Below are positions 25,175 through 34,512 of a stretch of 64,000 nucleotides of DNA, piece by piece. The notes under the pieces are model-generated. The model did no database searches. It worked only from the letters and a program-made list of their open reading frames with translations, and was not told the DNA's origin. The DNA is from Pedobacter insulae (GTDB lineage Bacteria; Bacteroidota; Bacteroidia; Sphingobacteriales; Sphingobacteriaceae). Position 1 is the stretch's first letter; every line of letters begins with the position of its first letter. The stretch lies in contig NZ_FOPP01000001.1 in the NCBI RefSeq assembly GCF_900113525.1, positions 62,001 to 126,000 of the forward strand, in the 5' to 3' direction. A program made the translations under genes and the position numbers.

Positions 25175-25566
25175 TGATTATGGAAACTAAAAGACAACAG
25201 AAATTTGCAGGTTTATTACAGGAAGAGCTTGCTGCTATTTTTCAACGTGAGGGAGCTGCATATTTGCCCAATACATTGGTTACGATCACAAAAGTGAGAG
25301 TGTCGCCGGACTTAGCTGTTGCAAAAGTTTACCTGAGTTTTTTGAATACAAACAACACGAGCTTATCGGTTGCTACTGTCAATTCACACGCTAGCGAGAT
25401 AAGATATAAACTAGGTTCTCGCATCCGTCACCAAGCCAGGGTAATTCCAACCTTGTCATTTTTTGTGGATGATACGAATGAATATGTAGAGCATATGGAT
25501 AAGATATTCAATAAGATAGCAAGCGAGCGGAAATCGACCGACGAAGAAACTGATGAACAGCAATAG
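25174..25566 (+). CDS. rbfA: Ribosome-binding factor A
   Basis: A 130-residue KH-fold protein needed for 30S maturation and cold adaptation, acting on the 5' end of 16S rRNA. Blocks: RQQKFAGLLQEELAAIFQRE, VTITKVRVSPDLAVAKVYLS, IRYKLGSRIRHQARVIPTLS and FFVDDTNEYVEHMDKIF. The first ATG (25174) overlaps the preceding stop; a second ATG two codons later is equally plausible. The end overlaps the hemolysin III gene by 14 bp. Confidence 0.93.
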   Translation: MIMETKRQQKFAGLLQEELAAIFQREGAAYLPNTLVTITKVRVSPDLAVAKVYLSFLNTNNTSLSVATVNSHASEIRYKLGSRIRHQARVIPTLSFFVDDTNEYVEHMDKIFNKIASERKSTDEETDEQQ

Positions 25567-26227
25567 GTATATCCGCGAACCCGGAAACTTTTTTACCCAT
25601 TTTGTTCCTGCTATTCTGGCCCTGCTGGGCTTGTACCTTTTGTTGCAGGAAGCGGCAAATTATTTTGAATACACAGCGGCCTTAATTTACGGACTGGGGA
25701 TTGTCATCCTGTTTAGTGTAAGTTCCATTTATCACAGCGTGCCTAAAACTCCTTATGGTATTCGTTTTTGGCAAAAATTTGATCACTGCTGTATTTATTT
25801 AATGATTGCGGGATCCTTTACTCCCACGGCATTATTGGTTTTTGAAGGTAATTTACGCTGGATTATTTTTGGAATAGTTTGGCTCATTGCGATTGTGGGT
25901 TGTTTGCTTAAAATTTTTAACCGATTGAAAAGCGGTGCGGTATCGACGGGCTTATACATTGCCATGGGTTGCCTGGTTATCCCCTTTCTTAAAAAGATGC
26001 TCGAAACTTTGCCAATGAGCGCCATTGCTTGGTTAATTTTAGGAGGTGTGTTTTACGTGGGGGGAACCTATTATTATGCTAAAGATAAACCGCTTAATCG
26101 CTTTTTTCACAGTCACGAGCTATGGCACGTTTTTGTGAATTTTGGGGCGCTTTCACACTTTATTTATAACTATGTTTATGTGTTCAGCTTAACGCAGGGA
26201 GCGAAAGGGATGGGATTTGGAATTTAA
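25553..26227 (+). CDS. Hemolysin III (TrhA/YqfA, PAQR-like) membrane protein
   Basis: A 224-residue, seven-helix membrane protein. The PAQR/hemolysin III metal-site residues are visible: SSIYHSVPK (S-x-x-x-H), QKFDHCCIYLMIAGSFTP (D) and the C-terminal SHELWHVFVNFGALSHF (H-x-x-x-H). Family members have been linked to membrane fluidity control; the hemolysin name is historical. The start overlaps rbfA by 14 bp, giving translational coupling. Confidence 0.9.
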   Translation: MNSNRYIREPGNFFTHFVPAILALLGLYLLLQEAANYFEYTAALIYGLGIVILFSVSSIYHSVPKTPYGIRFWQKFDHCCIYLMIAGSFTPTALLVFEGNLRWIIFGIVWLIAIVGCLLKIFNRLKSGAVSTGLYIAMGCLVIPFLKKMLETLPMSAIAWLILGGVFYVGGTYYYAKDKPLNRFFHSHELWHVFVNFGALSHFIYNYVYVFSLTQGAKGMGFGI

Positions 26228-26238
26228 TTTTTTTAACA

Positions 26239-26943
26239 ATGAATGCCCTGCAAAAACTTCAAGAATTTTTAGGTGATCCAAATAATCAAATTGGAAAGGT
26301 TGTAGATTTCGATGCTACTAAAGACTCGTTATTTCCTTTCAATTTTACTGCAAGTAACACCGATTTAACACCAGAAATACTGGCAGATACCGAGCTATTT
26401 TCCCGTTGGGTGGACAAGCAATTGAGTGAGCATGGTGCAACCTATGGCATTGGAGGTTATAATGAACACCGTACTATTTATAGTCGTAGTGGGCACTTTG
26501 ATACAGTAACAGAACCCAGAAGGCTTCACTTAGGTGTTGATATATGGGGGCCAGCGGGAACGTCAATTTATAATTTTTATGAAGCCAAGGTTCATAGCTT
26601 TGAGTTTAATGATAATTTTGGCGATTATGGCGCAACGATAATCTTGGAATATCAATTAGGCGAACTTACTTTATTTGGCTTATATGGCCATTTAAACCTT
26701 GCCTCATTGAAAGATTTAAATGAGGGGCAAATCATAGCGGCTGGAAAACAATTTGCCAGATTCGGTGTTAAAGAAGAAAATGGGTACTGGCCACCACATT
26801 TGCACTTTCAGCTGATGTTTGATATGGAAGGTTTGCGAGGTGATTATCCAGGTGTTTGTCAATTTTCTAAAAGAGAACGCTATTTGGAAAATTGCCCAGA
26901 TCCAACACAAGTACTGTCGGCCACATTTGGGGTCACTGTCTGA
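26239..26943 (+). CDS. M23-family metallopeptidase
   Basis: A 234-residue protein with the lysostaphin-type peptidase signature: HLGVDIWGPAGTSIYNF (H-x-x-x-D), LFGLYGHLNL and WPPHLHFQLMFD (H-x-H), which bind zinc. M23 enzymes cut peptide cross-bridges in peptidoglycan. No signal peptide is visible; the protein begins MNALQKLQEFLGDPNNQIGK, so it may be cytoplasmic or exported in another way. Similar Bacteroidota proteins occur beside transferases of unknown role. Confidence 0.88.
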   Translation: MNALQKLQEFLGDPNNQIGKVVDFDATKDSLFPFNFTASNTDLTPEILADTELFSRWVDKQLSEHGATYGIGGYNEHRTIYSRSGHFDTVTEPRRLHLGVDIWGPAGTSIYNFYEAKVHSFEFNDNFGDYGATIILEYQLGELTLFGLYGHLNLASLKDLNEGQIIAAGKQFARFGVKEENGYWPPHLHFQLMFDMEGLRGDYPGVCQFSKRERYLENCPDPTQVLSATFGVTV

Positions 26944-27191
26944 GGAGCCCTTCGGTATTCCTTCGATAGTCGTTTAATATAGCCGTGCGTTTGCCGTGCA
27001 TTGGCTGTGCCCCGATGCAGCCGAATGCAGAGCGCATGCACGGCTACCCAGGGGTTTTTGAACGGGTGTATTAAGCAGTAACCGAACAACGCAAATGCAT
27101 GAGGTAAAGATTGACTTGCCAAGTTTAAATGGAACGCTGTACGGGCAACTTCGTAAGTCTAATATAAAAATAAATATGTAAATTTAATACC

Positions 27192-27842
27192 ATGAACCTC
27201 CTAGTAGCTTTTCTTATTTTTTTTGCATTCAGTGCCAGGGCTCAAGAGCCCGCATTGCAAGGTGGCTTGGAGGAGTTTCTAAAGCGTAATACCCTATACC
27301 CGGCATTCTCTTTGCAAAACTGTATTCAAGGCACGGTAGATGTAGGCTTCAAATTAAATTCTAAAGGCGAAGTTTATTCGGCTACGATTATAAAAGGCAT
27401 TGGAACCGATTTAGATGATGAGGCTTTAAGGTTGATTAAATTAAGTAGTGGGAAATGGATATTGCCTGCAAATCATGATACTTTATCACTAGTGCTCATA
27501 CCTATGAGCTTTAGTTTAAGTGGCTACGGCTGTGAAAGCAAAGATAAAAATGCAATTGCGATGGCTATAAGGGCTTATAAGGCAGAAACTGAACTCACAA
27601 ATGTTGTCATGAGCTATTACAAGCGCAAAGAAAAAGGTAACACTACCGAAGAGGAAGAGCTGACAGTCTTAAAAATTAAATCGGATTTAGGAATTAATGA
27701 GGAGTATCTGGAAGAGAAAATAAGTGCTGGGTTAAAAAAGATTAAACAGGGAGATAGAGATGGAGCCTGCGTTGATTTTAATTTTGTAAAATATATGGGT
27801 TCTGATAAGGCCAATGACCAACTGGCTAAATACTGTAATTAA
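27192..27842 (+). CDS. Secreted TonB C-terminal-domain protein
   Basis: A 216-residue secreted protein (signal MNLLVAFLIFFAFSARAQE). Residues ~20-115 match a TonB C-terminal fold: GGLEEFLKRNTLYPAFSLQN, QGTVDVGFKLNSKGEVYSAT, IIKGIGTDLDDEALRLI and a final strand. It lacks the N-terminal membrane anchor and proline-rich spacer of a true energy transducer, so it is probably a periplasmic relative. The C-terminal ~100 residues are helical and charged. A small membrane protein gene follows after 1 bp. Confidence 0.75.
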   Translation: MNLLVAFLIFFAFSARAQEPALQGGLEEFLKRNTLYPAFSLQNCIQGTVDVGFKLNSKGEVYSATIIKGIGTDLDDEALRLIKLSSGKWILPANHDTLSLVLIPMSFSLSGYGCESKDKNAIAMAIRAYKAETELTNVVMSYYKRKEKGNTTEEEELTVLKIKSDLGINEEYLEEKISAGLKKIKQGDRDGACVDFNFVKYMGSDKANDQLAKYCN

Positions 27843-27843
27843 T

Positions 27844-28242
27844 ATGAGAATAACGCTCCGATCTTTTGCGGCATTAGATATTTTATCGTTGGTTTTTTTG
27901 GGGATGCAGTTATGGGTGAAAGTCGAAAACTATGCTTATTTATCGACCGCAAAGCTTTCCGAAAAAATACAGGCCATCTTATTGCTGCCAATTTTTATTA
28001 TTATGGCAATAGGCGTAATAGGTCTGATTTCAGGTAAAAAATTTGGTCTGATCTTGTATTATATCCAGTTTCCTTTTCGGTTATATCTTTATATTTTCTC
28101 GGTTGGTTTTATCACATTTATACCTGAGGCTTTGGGGTTATTTGAAGATGTTTGGTTTGATAGTTTGCTAAAACTGTGCTTTGTTGCGGAGTTTATTAGA
28201 CTGTATTTAACAGTAAAAATACAGCTCAGTCTGCCGGAATAA
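27844..28242 (+). CDS. Four-helix membrane protein, unknown function
   Basis: A 132-residue protein beginning MRITLRSFAALDILSLVFLG, with about four membrane helices (AILLLPIFIIMAIGVIGLIS, FRLYLYIFSVGFITFI, LCFVAEFIRLYLTV). The frame is open to an earlier ATG at 27814, inside the preceding gene; the ATG at 27844, directly after that gene's stop, is preferred. No family is recognised. It overlaps the converging lipid kinase gene by 17 bp. Confidence 0.7.
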   Translation: MRITLRSFAALDILSLVFLGMQLWVKVENYAYLSTAKLSEKIQAILLLPIFIIMAIGVIGLISGKKFGLILYYIQFPFRLYLYIFSVGFITFIPEALGLFEDVWFDSLLKLCFVAEFIRLYLTVKIQLSLPE

Positions 28243-29104
28243 TGATGTTTAACGCCCTCGGCATAATTTTAGCATTGATAGAATCAACTCTGCCCAGATA
28301 TTCGCCGTCTACCTGAAAATGTACTTTATGTCTGGTGTTAATCTTTAGCGCCGAAACCTGAAAGCTTTCTATCTTTTTCGGATTCCAAGGTAGTTTGCTA
28401 ATCCATATTTTAAGGATTTCCATGACCGCATATTCTTTCACGAGAATAACTTCGAACAACTCATCATCCAATTTTCCGTCTGGATTAATTTGTAAACCAG
28501 TCCCATATTTTGTGGCGTTCGCCAATGCTACCATAGCAGCTTTTTGCTTAATTGTTCGTCCATTTGCTGTAAAGCTTACATCCATTTTTCTATGGTTCCA
28601 AAATGCATGCCATGCAGCTTTCGCATACGTAAGCATTCCTCTTTCTGGTAATTCGTCGAATTTTTTAACGATATAAGCGTTAAATCCGATATCAGATAAG
28701 TGAATGCAGAGCTCTTTATTAACCTTAATAGCATGGATTTTTTTTGTTTTTCCCGCTATAGTTAATTCAATCGCCTCTTGCAACTCCAATGGGATACCAA
28801 GCTCCTTAGCCATGCCATTGGCAGATCCTGCCGGAATAATGCCTATAGGCGTTTCTGTGTCGACCAAACATTCGGATACAAGCTTTAAAGTACCATCGCC
28901 ACCTACGGCAATTACCCGGTCGGCTTTAGCCTTTTTAATGATAGCATTTAATTGATCAAGGCTACAGGAAACCGGTAATTCATACGTTTCGATGGTAGTA
29001 GATTGGGTTTTAAAAAAAGTTATTATCTCTGTTTTATAATCAATATCTCCACTACCAGAGCCGGGATTTATGATGAACAATAGTTTTTGTTGTTTAGGTT
29101 TCAC
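28226..29104 (-). CDS. Diacylglycerol/lipid kinase family protein (YegS-like)
   Basis: A 292-residue protein of the DAGK catalytic family. Key blocks: LLFIINPGSGSGD at the start, VIAVGGDGTLKLVSECLV (the GGDGT nucleotide loop, ~78-95), IGIIPAGSANGMAKELGIP (~100-120) and a C-terminal beta-sandwich with FQVDGEYLGRVDSIN. It transfers phosphate from ATP to a lipid, likely diacylglycerol or a related membrane lipid, at the inner face of the membrane. It is transcribed against the preceding genes and divergently from the App1-like gene. Confidence 0.9.
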   Translation of the reverse strand: MKPKQQKLLFIINPGSGSGDIDYKTEIITFFKTQSTTIETYELPVSCSLDQLNAIIKKAKADRVIAVGGDGTLKLVSECLVDTETPIGIIPAGSANGMAKELGIPLELQEAIELTIAGKTKKIHAIKVNKELCIHLSDIGFNAYIVKKFDELPERGMLTYAKAAWHAFWNHRKMDVSFTANGRTIKQKAAMVALANATKYGTGLQINPDGKLDDELFEVILVKEYAVMEILKIWISKLPWNPKKIESFQVSALKINTRHKVHFQVDGEYLGRVDSINAKIMPRALNIIIPAD

Positions 29105-29162
29105 AAGCTATAATTTACACGCATTACAAACAACTTAATGATTAATCTGTTTTAAATATCAT

Positions 29163-30137
29163 ATGGGCGATGCAAGTGTTAAAGTATATCATGGCTACGG
29201 CCATACCCATAATCTGGTATTATATGGGCATGTTTTTAAGTTTAAAGCAAAAACTACCCAAATCTTCAGCAATAATATCCTTGTAAATATTTTACATCTT
29301 TTTAAACTATTTGTCGTTAAGCCTTTCCCTTTCGCTAAGGTCCGCTTGCATTTTTACGACCAGCGTGTGGATCAGACAGCAGAATATGATGGATTTTTTA
29401 AGTTTGAATGGGAGGCTAAAGAGGATGTTAAAGCGGGTTGGCATGATGTGAAAGTAGAAGCTTTAGATGATAAAAATAAGATAATTGCATTTTCAGATGG
29501 GAAGTTGTATGTACCTCATATCACACAATACGCATTCATCTCCGATATCGATGATACCATCATGATCTCTCATTCTGCTAGAATGGCAAAAAGATTAAGG
29601 GAGCTTTTTATTAAAAATCCCAGGACGCGAAAGACTTTTGAATCCCTCAAAGAACATTATCAGTTGCTGGCCAATGCCCATACAACTATTGAGCAGCCAA
29701 ACCCATTTTTCTATGTATCGAGCAGCGAGTGGAACTTGTACGATTATTTAGTGGAAATGTTCAGGTTTAATGAACTTCCTGAAGGCACATTTTTATTAAA
29801 TCAGCTTAAACGGTGGAAAAATCTAATTAAAACTGGAAAAACCGGACACGAGGGCAAGCTATTAAGAGTCATGCGGATTATCGACGCTTTTCCAAATCAG
29901 CAGTTCGTATTCTTTGGTGATAATTCGCAGCAGGATCCCGCTATTTATCAAAAGATATCAGAAAAATATAGTCGAAATATGGCTGCGGTTTATATTCGAA
30001 ATATAAGACCAGAGCGACAAGACATAACCGAGCAGCTTTTGGAAAAAATTAAACAAACAGGTGTTGAAACGTGTTTGTTTGCAAATAGTAAAGAAGCCAT
30101 ATCGCACTCTAAAAAAATTAAATTAATTGTGAGCTAA
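29163..30137 (+). CDS. App1-like phosphatidate phosphatase family protein
   Basis: A 324-residue protein. The HAD-type catalytic core is AFISDIDDTIMISHSARMAK (~122-142, D-x-D-x-T), followed by FYVSSSEWNLYDYLVE and FVFFGDNSQQDPAIY (the third and fourth HAD blocks). This arrangement is that of the App1/DUF2183 family, which in yeast dephosphorylates phosphatidic acid. It is divergent from the lipid kinase, which would make phosphatidic acid from diacylglycerol, so the two may act in opposite directions on the same lipid. That pairing is inference. Confidence 0.85.
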   Translation: MGDASVKVYHGYGHTHNLVLYGHVFKFKAKTTQIFSNNILVNILHLFKLFVVKPFPFAKVRLHFYDQRVDQTAEYDGFFKFEWEAKEDVKAGWHDVKVEALDDKNKIIAFSDGKLYVPHITQYAFISDIDDTIMISHSARMAKRLRELFIKNPRTRKTFESLKEHYQLLANAHTTIEQPNPFFYVSSSEWNLYDYLVEMFRFNELPEGTFLLNQLKRWKNLIKTGKTGHEGKLLRVMRIIDAFPNQQFVFFGDNSQQDPAIYQKISEKYSRNMAAVYIRNIRPERQDITEQLLEKIKQTGVETCLFANSKEAISHSKKIKLIVS

Positions 30138-30173
30138 GTTTTATATTTATAAATAGTTTAAAACATCAATGTT

Positions 30174-30572
30174 ATGAAGAACCTATTTTTTGCATTCGTG
30201 ATCATTCTTGGATTGAGTTCATGCGCTAAAGAACTAGATACAGCTACCAAAAATAATTCTAAGTGGGTTTTAACAGAATGGCCCGGTAGAATCATGCCTA
30301 CTGCTGCTCAGGCAACGTTAAACATTAGCGAGGGTAATAAAATTGGCGGAAAGGCTTTTTGCAATACGTACGGGGGCAATGCCTCTTTTAATGGTAATTC
30401 AATTCAGTTTAGTCAACTTTTTAGCACCAAAATGTTTTGCAATGAATTGGCGGAAGCTGAGACGAAGTTTACGGCAGACCTGCAAAGTGTGAATTCTGGA
30501 AGTGTTGCTGGTGGTAAATTGTCATTAATGAAAGATGGGCAGGTGCTAATGGTCTTTAGTAAAGCAGAGTAG
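30174..30572 (+). CDS. META-domain lipoprotein
   Basis: A 132-residue lipoprotein with a lipobox (ILGLSSC, cysteine ~17). The rest is a META domain: SKWVLTEWPGRIMP, GNKIGGKAFCNTYGGNASFN, FSQLFSTKMFCNELAEAE and VLMVFSK. The domain is known from heat-shock HslJ and secreted proteins; its biochemical role is not known. Two cysteines (in AFCNTY and MFCNE) could form a disulfide in the periplasm. It follows the App1-like gene by 36 bp. Confidence 0.85.
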   Translation: MKNLFFAFVIILGLSSCAKELDTATKNNSKWVLTEWPGRIMPTAAQATLNISEGNKIGGKAFCNTYGGNASFNGNSIQFSQLFSTKMFCNELAEAETKFTADLQSVNSGSVAGGKLSLMKDGQVLMVFSKAE

Positions 30573-30575
30573 TTT

Positions 30576-30944
30576 TTATCCAATAGATTTTCCGAATGGC
30601 GAAAAGGCTAAGTTCATGAGTTTAAAATGCTGTAATCCGAACGGGATACCAATGATGGTGATGCAGAAGAATAAGCCGAATAACAGATGGGTTAATACAA
30701 TCCAAATTCCGCCGAATACCAGCCAAATGATATTCATAATGGTAGATAAACAGCCGATGTTGGAGGAAGTGTCAGTTATTTTAACGCCAAAAGGCGCCAG
30801 GCCCACGATTGCAAATTTAAAGCACTGAACGCCAAAAGGAATGCCTACAATGGTTAAGCATAATACCAGTCCACCAAAAATGTATTGGAAGAAGATAAAA
30901 ATCCCGCCAAAAATAACCCAGATAACATTTCCTATAAAACTCAT
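30576..30944 (-). CDS. YccF-family membrane protein
   Basis: A 122-residue protein made of two similar halves, each with the signature I-G-I-P-F-G: LCLTIVGIPFGVQCFKFA and FCITIIGIPFGLQHFKLM, both followed by a P-F-G motif. This internal repeat defines the YccF domain of small inner-membrane proteins. Four hydrophobic stretches are present. The function is unknown across the family. Confidence 0.88.
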   Translation of the reverse strand: MSFIGNVIWVIFGGIFIFFQYIFGGLVLCLTIVGIPFGVQCFKFAIVGLAPFGVKITDTSSNIGCLSTIMNIIWLVFGGIWIVLTHLLFGLFFCITIIGIPFGLQHFKLMNLAFSPFGKSIG

Positions 30945-30996
30945 AATTTTAAGATAAAATATATAACCAGATGTTACACCAGGGCAAACACATTTT

Positions 30997-31626
30997 ATGA
31001 TATTTAACCTTCTGGAAGATTCTCTTATATTCCCGGATCCTACCCTGGCAGATGATCATGGATTATTGGCAATTGGTGGGGATTTGAGTAAGGAAAGATT
31101 ATTGTTAGCTTATCAAAGTGGGATTTTCCCTTGGTTTAGTGAAGGTGAACCAATATTATGGCATTCACCGCCTGCGCGCTGTGTTATCTTCCCTGATCGG
31201 ATTAAGATTAGCAAAAGCATGCAAAGGGTAATCAAGAATGGAAATCTTAAAATCACCGAAAACGAGGCTTTTGCTGAAGTAATTTACAATTGTGCGAAAA
31301 CTCCAAGAATTGGCCAGAATGGAACATGGATTACCGACGAAATGCAGGCAGCTTATATCAATTTAAATGGACACGGCCTGGCCAAAAGCGTAGAAGTTTG
31401 GGCTGGAGATGAGCTAGTGGGAGGACTTTATGGCGTGATGGTTGGCGATGTCTTTTGTGGCGAAAGCATGTTTAGTAAGGTAAGCAATGCGTCTAAACTC
31501 GCACTCATTTATTTAGCGCAAAAAGATGAGGTCAAATTAATCGATTGTCAAGTGCCCAACGAGCATTTATTGAGTATGGGCGCAGAGATGATCAGTAGAG
31601 CGGAGTATCTGGCATTAATTCAATAA
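30997..31626 (+). CDS. aat: Leucyl/phenylalanyl-tRNA-protein transferase
   Basis: A 209-residue enzyme that adds Leu or Phe from tRNA to proteins with N-terminal Arg or Lys, marking them for ClpAP (N-degron pathway). Blocks: FPDPTLADDHGLLAIGGDLS, GIFPWFSEGEPILWHSPPAR, WITDEMQAAYINLNGHGLAK, VEVWAGDELVGGLYGVMVGD, VFCGESMFSKVSNASK and LIDCQVPNEHLLSMGA. Length is typical for the short bacterial form. The end overlaps the converging SNF2 gene by 12 bp. Confidence 0.95.
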   Translation: MIFNLLEDSLIFPDPTLADDHGLLAIGGDLSKERLLLAYQSGIFPWFSEGEPILWHSPPARCVIFPDRIKISKSMQRVIKNGNLKITENEAFAEVIYNCAKTPRIGQNGTWITDEMQAAYINLNGHGLAKSVEVWAGDELVGGLYGVMVGDVFCGESMFSKVSNASKLALIYLAQKDEVKLIDCQVPNEHLLSMGAEMISRAEYLALIQ

Positions 31627-34512
31627 CTCCTTAATATCATCTTTACTTAACGATTTAAAGAAACTTTCCTCGGTAGTGATTAAGGAGTTGGCCAATGATT
31701 TTTTGCGTCGTTGAAGGGCTAAAATCTTTTCCTCCACCGTATCTTTTGAAATGAATTTATAGATAAACACTTTTTTATCCTGCCCGATGCGATGGGTACG
31801 GTCAATCGCTTGTTGCTCAACTGCAGGGTTCCACCATGGGTCTAAGATAAAGACGTAATCTGCCTGCGTTAAATTTAAACCAACTCCACCTGCTTTTATC
31901 GAAATCAAAAATACTTTAAGGTCTTTGTTATCTTGAAATTCCGCTACAATTTCACCCCGGTTTTTTGTCCCGCCATCTAAGTAGGCATAGGTAATGCCTT
32001 CTTTTTCCAAGCTTGTTCTAAAAATGCCGAGGTGCTTTACAAATTGGGAAAAAATTAGAACCTTATGCCCGCCTTTCAATACATTGTCTAACGTATGCAT
32101 AACGTTTTCAAACTTCCCAGAGTCCGAGTCGTATGTGTCATCGATCATCACTGGGTGGTTCGCCAATTGCCGTAGCGCCGTTAAACCTTGGAGTAGTTGA
32201 ACTTGTTTTTTAGCATAAGTTCCATTATCCATGCTGGTTAATAAATCATTTCGGTAGGCCGATTTGGTTTTTTCATAGTAGGATGCCTGATCTTCGCTCA
32301 TATCGCAATAAAAGATATGCTCGGTTTTAGGGGGAAGTTCTGCCGCTACCTGCTCTTTCGTCCTGCGTAATACAAAGGGCTTAATGATAGCCTGGAGCTT
32401 CTTTGCTTTTTCTTCATCTTTCCTTTTTTCAATGGCCTGCACGTATTCTTCATTGAAAAATGATTGTGTACCCAACAATCCGGGATTAAGAAAGGTTAAT
32501 TGGGTCCATAGGTCGCCAACCGAGTTCTCCACCGGCGTACCACTTAACACCAACTTATGTCTGGATTTTAAGAGCCTTACCGCTTTGAACGATTTGGAGG
32601 AAGGATTTTTAATGTTCTGGCTTTCATCCAAAATAATATAGTTAAAGTAAAAACCACTTAAAAGATCTACATCAACTCGTGTAATACCGTAGGTAGTAAT
32701 AATGAGGTCGTATTTATGAAAGAGGCTGATGTCTTTATTTCTGAAAGTCCCGGTATGGGCATGAATTTTAAGTTTCGGTGTAAACTTTTTTGCTTCGTTT
32801 AGCCAGTTATAGATCAATGAGGTTGGCATAACAATTAAAGAAGTGCTATGGGTAGCGTTTTGTTCATCTTCTTCTTTTAGTTTTTGTAGCATAGCCAATG
32901 TTTGGATGGTTTTACCTAAACCCATATCATCTGCCAAACAACCCCCGAAATTATATTCCCGTAAAAAGCTAAACCAGTTGTAACCAGCTTTCTGGTAGTG
33001 ACGCAGATCCCCCTTAAAGTTTACAGGCATGGTCGTGTCCGAAATATCTTCAAAATCATTTAGACGTTGCAGTTTTCTATCTAAAGTGACATTGGCTAAA
33101 CTATCTTCAGCCAAATCGTTAATCAAACCAACGTGGTGTTTTTTAAGTTTAAGTCCCTTGCTCCCGTCGGCCAAACTAAATAAACTGCTGTATTGTGTAA
33201 ACCATTTCTCTGGGATGATGGCGATATCCCCATCGGGGAGGATAAACTCTCTTTTTTTATGAAGTATATGCTGTTTTAATGCAATAAAAGGAATAGGGTG
33301 TGCGCCAAAGTAAACGATCGCCTTGATATCGAACCAATCGTTATCTTCCTTGATGTCGAAATCAATTTTATTGGTCCCAAAAACAAATCGCTTTCCGGAG
33401 CTTGCCTGCTCTATCTCAAATCCGTTCTCTTGTAATAGCTCTATATGTTCGTTTACCCACGTAATAATTGCATAAGAGGGGTTGTCGTTTTCGGTTAATT
33501 TTGGAAGCTCCAAGTGATGAAAAATGGCGCTGATCTTTTTTAGCCCCAAACTTAATAGGAAGACAAATTTTTGCTTTTCCCATTCGCTGTTTCGCTTAAT
33601 CCGGGTAAAGGTATAGTTGTCGTCCTCTTTGCTTAAACGTACGGTAACTTTATGTTCATTGCCCATTGCAAAAGCATAAGTTCCATACTTAAAGTAGAGC
33701 TGGATCTGTGAGATGCCTCCGTCTACATAAATGACTTTGATAATAGCAGTGGCTTCATGTTTTTCAGTTTTAATCTCAAAGCCTTCCGCATATACATGGT
33801 ATTTTTCGATTAGCGGAGCAACAAACTTCTCGAAGTAGGTTTCTTCAGTTGCTTTCGGAATAGTGATAAAACGTTTGTTTAAAAAAGGCATTAGCTTTTT
33901 GCCTTCAATGTCCTGCTCAAAAAAATAAAGTACATCATTTAGCAAGAGCCATGCAGGCTGGTTACACACGATCTGTGCATCCTTAAACATAAAGTCGATG
34001 CGCAATCCCTGATATTTAATTGTTGGAAAGTACCGGGTTTCTGTTTCGCTTTTTCTAAAATGAAAGAGCACTGTTGCGGGTTCTGTAGCCAGCTCAATTT
34101 TTCGTTCTGCGGGCCAGCCATCCTTATCCATCAGATAAAGGCCGTCGGCTACTTTTAAGGTCTCCAAAACTTCTGCTAGCTTCTTCTCAATCTTAGGGCG
34201 AACACTGTCGTAAAATTTCTCGTCGTAAAACTTGCTGAAGAATTCAAAAGGTCTAATCGCTTTTTTATGGTATTTCTTAATGATAAAATCTTGTTCGGTT
34301 TCGTCGAGAATTTTAATCAGTTTGAAATCAAGCTCTGTTAGGTGTTTGGCAAATTCTTGTGCGGTATGGGTAAATAATCGCTGATAGGTTAGCGAAAAAT
34401 CTCCCTGCGGGTTTAATTGAACAATATGAGGCTCAATTAAATAACCTAAGAACTCATGTTTACATAAGGAATATACGATTTTGCAAGGACTGGAACTATT
34501 TACGCGTAACAT
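31615..34512 (-). CDS. SNF2-family DEAD/DEAH-type helicase
   Basis: A 965-residue protein with a long N-terminal region (~1-480) of the bacterial SNF2-associated type and a C-terminal SNF2 ATPase. Motifs: CLADDMGLGKTIQTLAML (Walker A, ~525), LIITTYG, ILDESQNIKNPSSK (DESQ in place of DEAH, ~627), LVLSGTPVENS, LIFSQFVKHL, GGVGLNLTQADYVFILDPWW and QAIDRTHRIGQ (motif VI, ~903). These proteins translocate on double-stranded DNA and remodel protein-DNA complexes; the partner is unknown. No SWIM zinc-finger is evident in the N-terminal part. Confidence 0.9.
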   Translation of the reverse strand: MLRVNSSSPCKIVYSLCKHEFLGYLIEPHIVQLNPQGDFSLTYQRLFTHTAQEFAKHLTELDFKLIKILDETEQDFIIKKYHKKAIRPFEFFSKFYDEKFYDSVRPKIEKKLAEVLETLKVADGLYLMDKDGWPAERKIELATEPATVLFHFRKSETETRYFPTIKYQGLRIDFMFKDAQIVCNQPAWLLLNDVLYFFEQDIEGKKLMPFLNKRFITIPKATEETYFEKFVAPLIEKYHVYAEGFEIKTEKHEATAIIKVIYVDGGISQIQLYFKYGTYAFAMGNEHKVTVRLSKEDDNYTFTRIKRNSEWEKQKFVFLLSLGLKKISAIFHHLELPKLTENDNPSYAIITWVNEHIELLQENGFEIEQASSGKRFVFGTNKIDFDIKEDNDWFDIKAIVYFGAHPIPFIALKQHILHKKREFILPDGDIAIIPEKWFTQYSSLFSLADGSKGLKLKKHHVGLINDLAEDSLANVTLDRKLQRLNDFEDISDTTMPVNFKGDLRHYQKAGYNWFSFLREYNFGGCLADDMGLGKTIQTLAMLQKLKEEDEQNATHSTSLIVMPTSLIYNWLNEAKKFTPKLKIHAHTGTFRNKDISLFHKYDLIITTYGITRVDVDLLSGFYFNYIILDESQNIKNPSSKSFKAVRLLKSRHKLVLSGTPVENSVGDLWTQLTFLNPGLLGTQSFFNEEYVQAIEKRKDEEKAKKLQAIIKPFVLRRTKEQVAAELPPKTEHIFYCDMSEDQASYYEKTKSAYRNDLLTSMDNGTYAKKQVQLLQGLTALRQLANHPVMIDDTYDSDSGKFENVMHTLDNVLKGGHKVLIFSQFVKHLGIFRTSLEKEGITYAYLDGGTKNRGEIVAEFQDNKDLKVFLISIKAGGVGLNLTQADYVFILDPWWNPAVEQQAIDRTHRIGQDKKVFIYKFISKDTVEEKILALQRRKKSLANSLITTEESFFKSLSKDDIKELLN

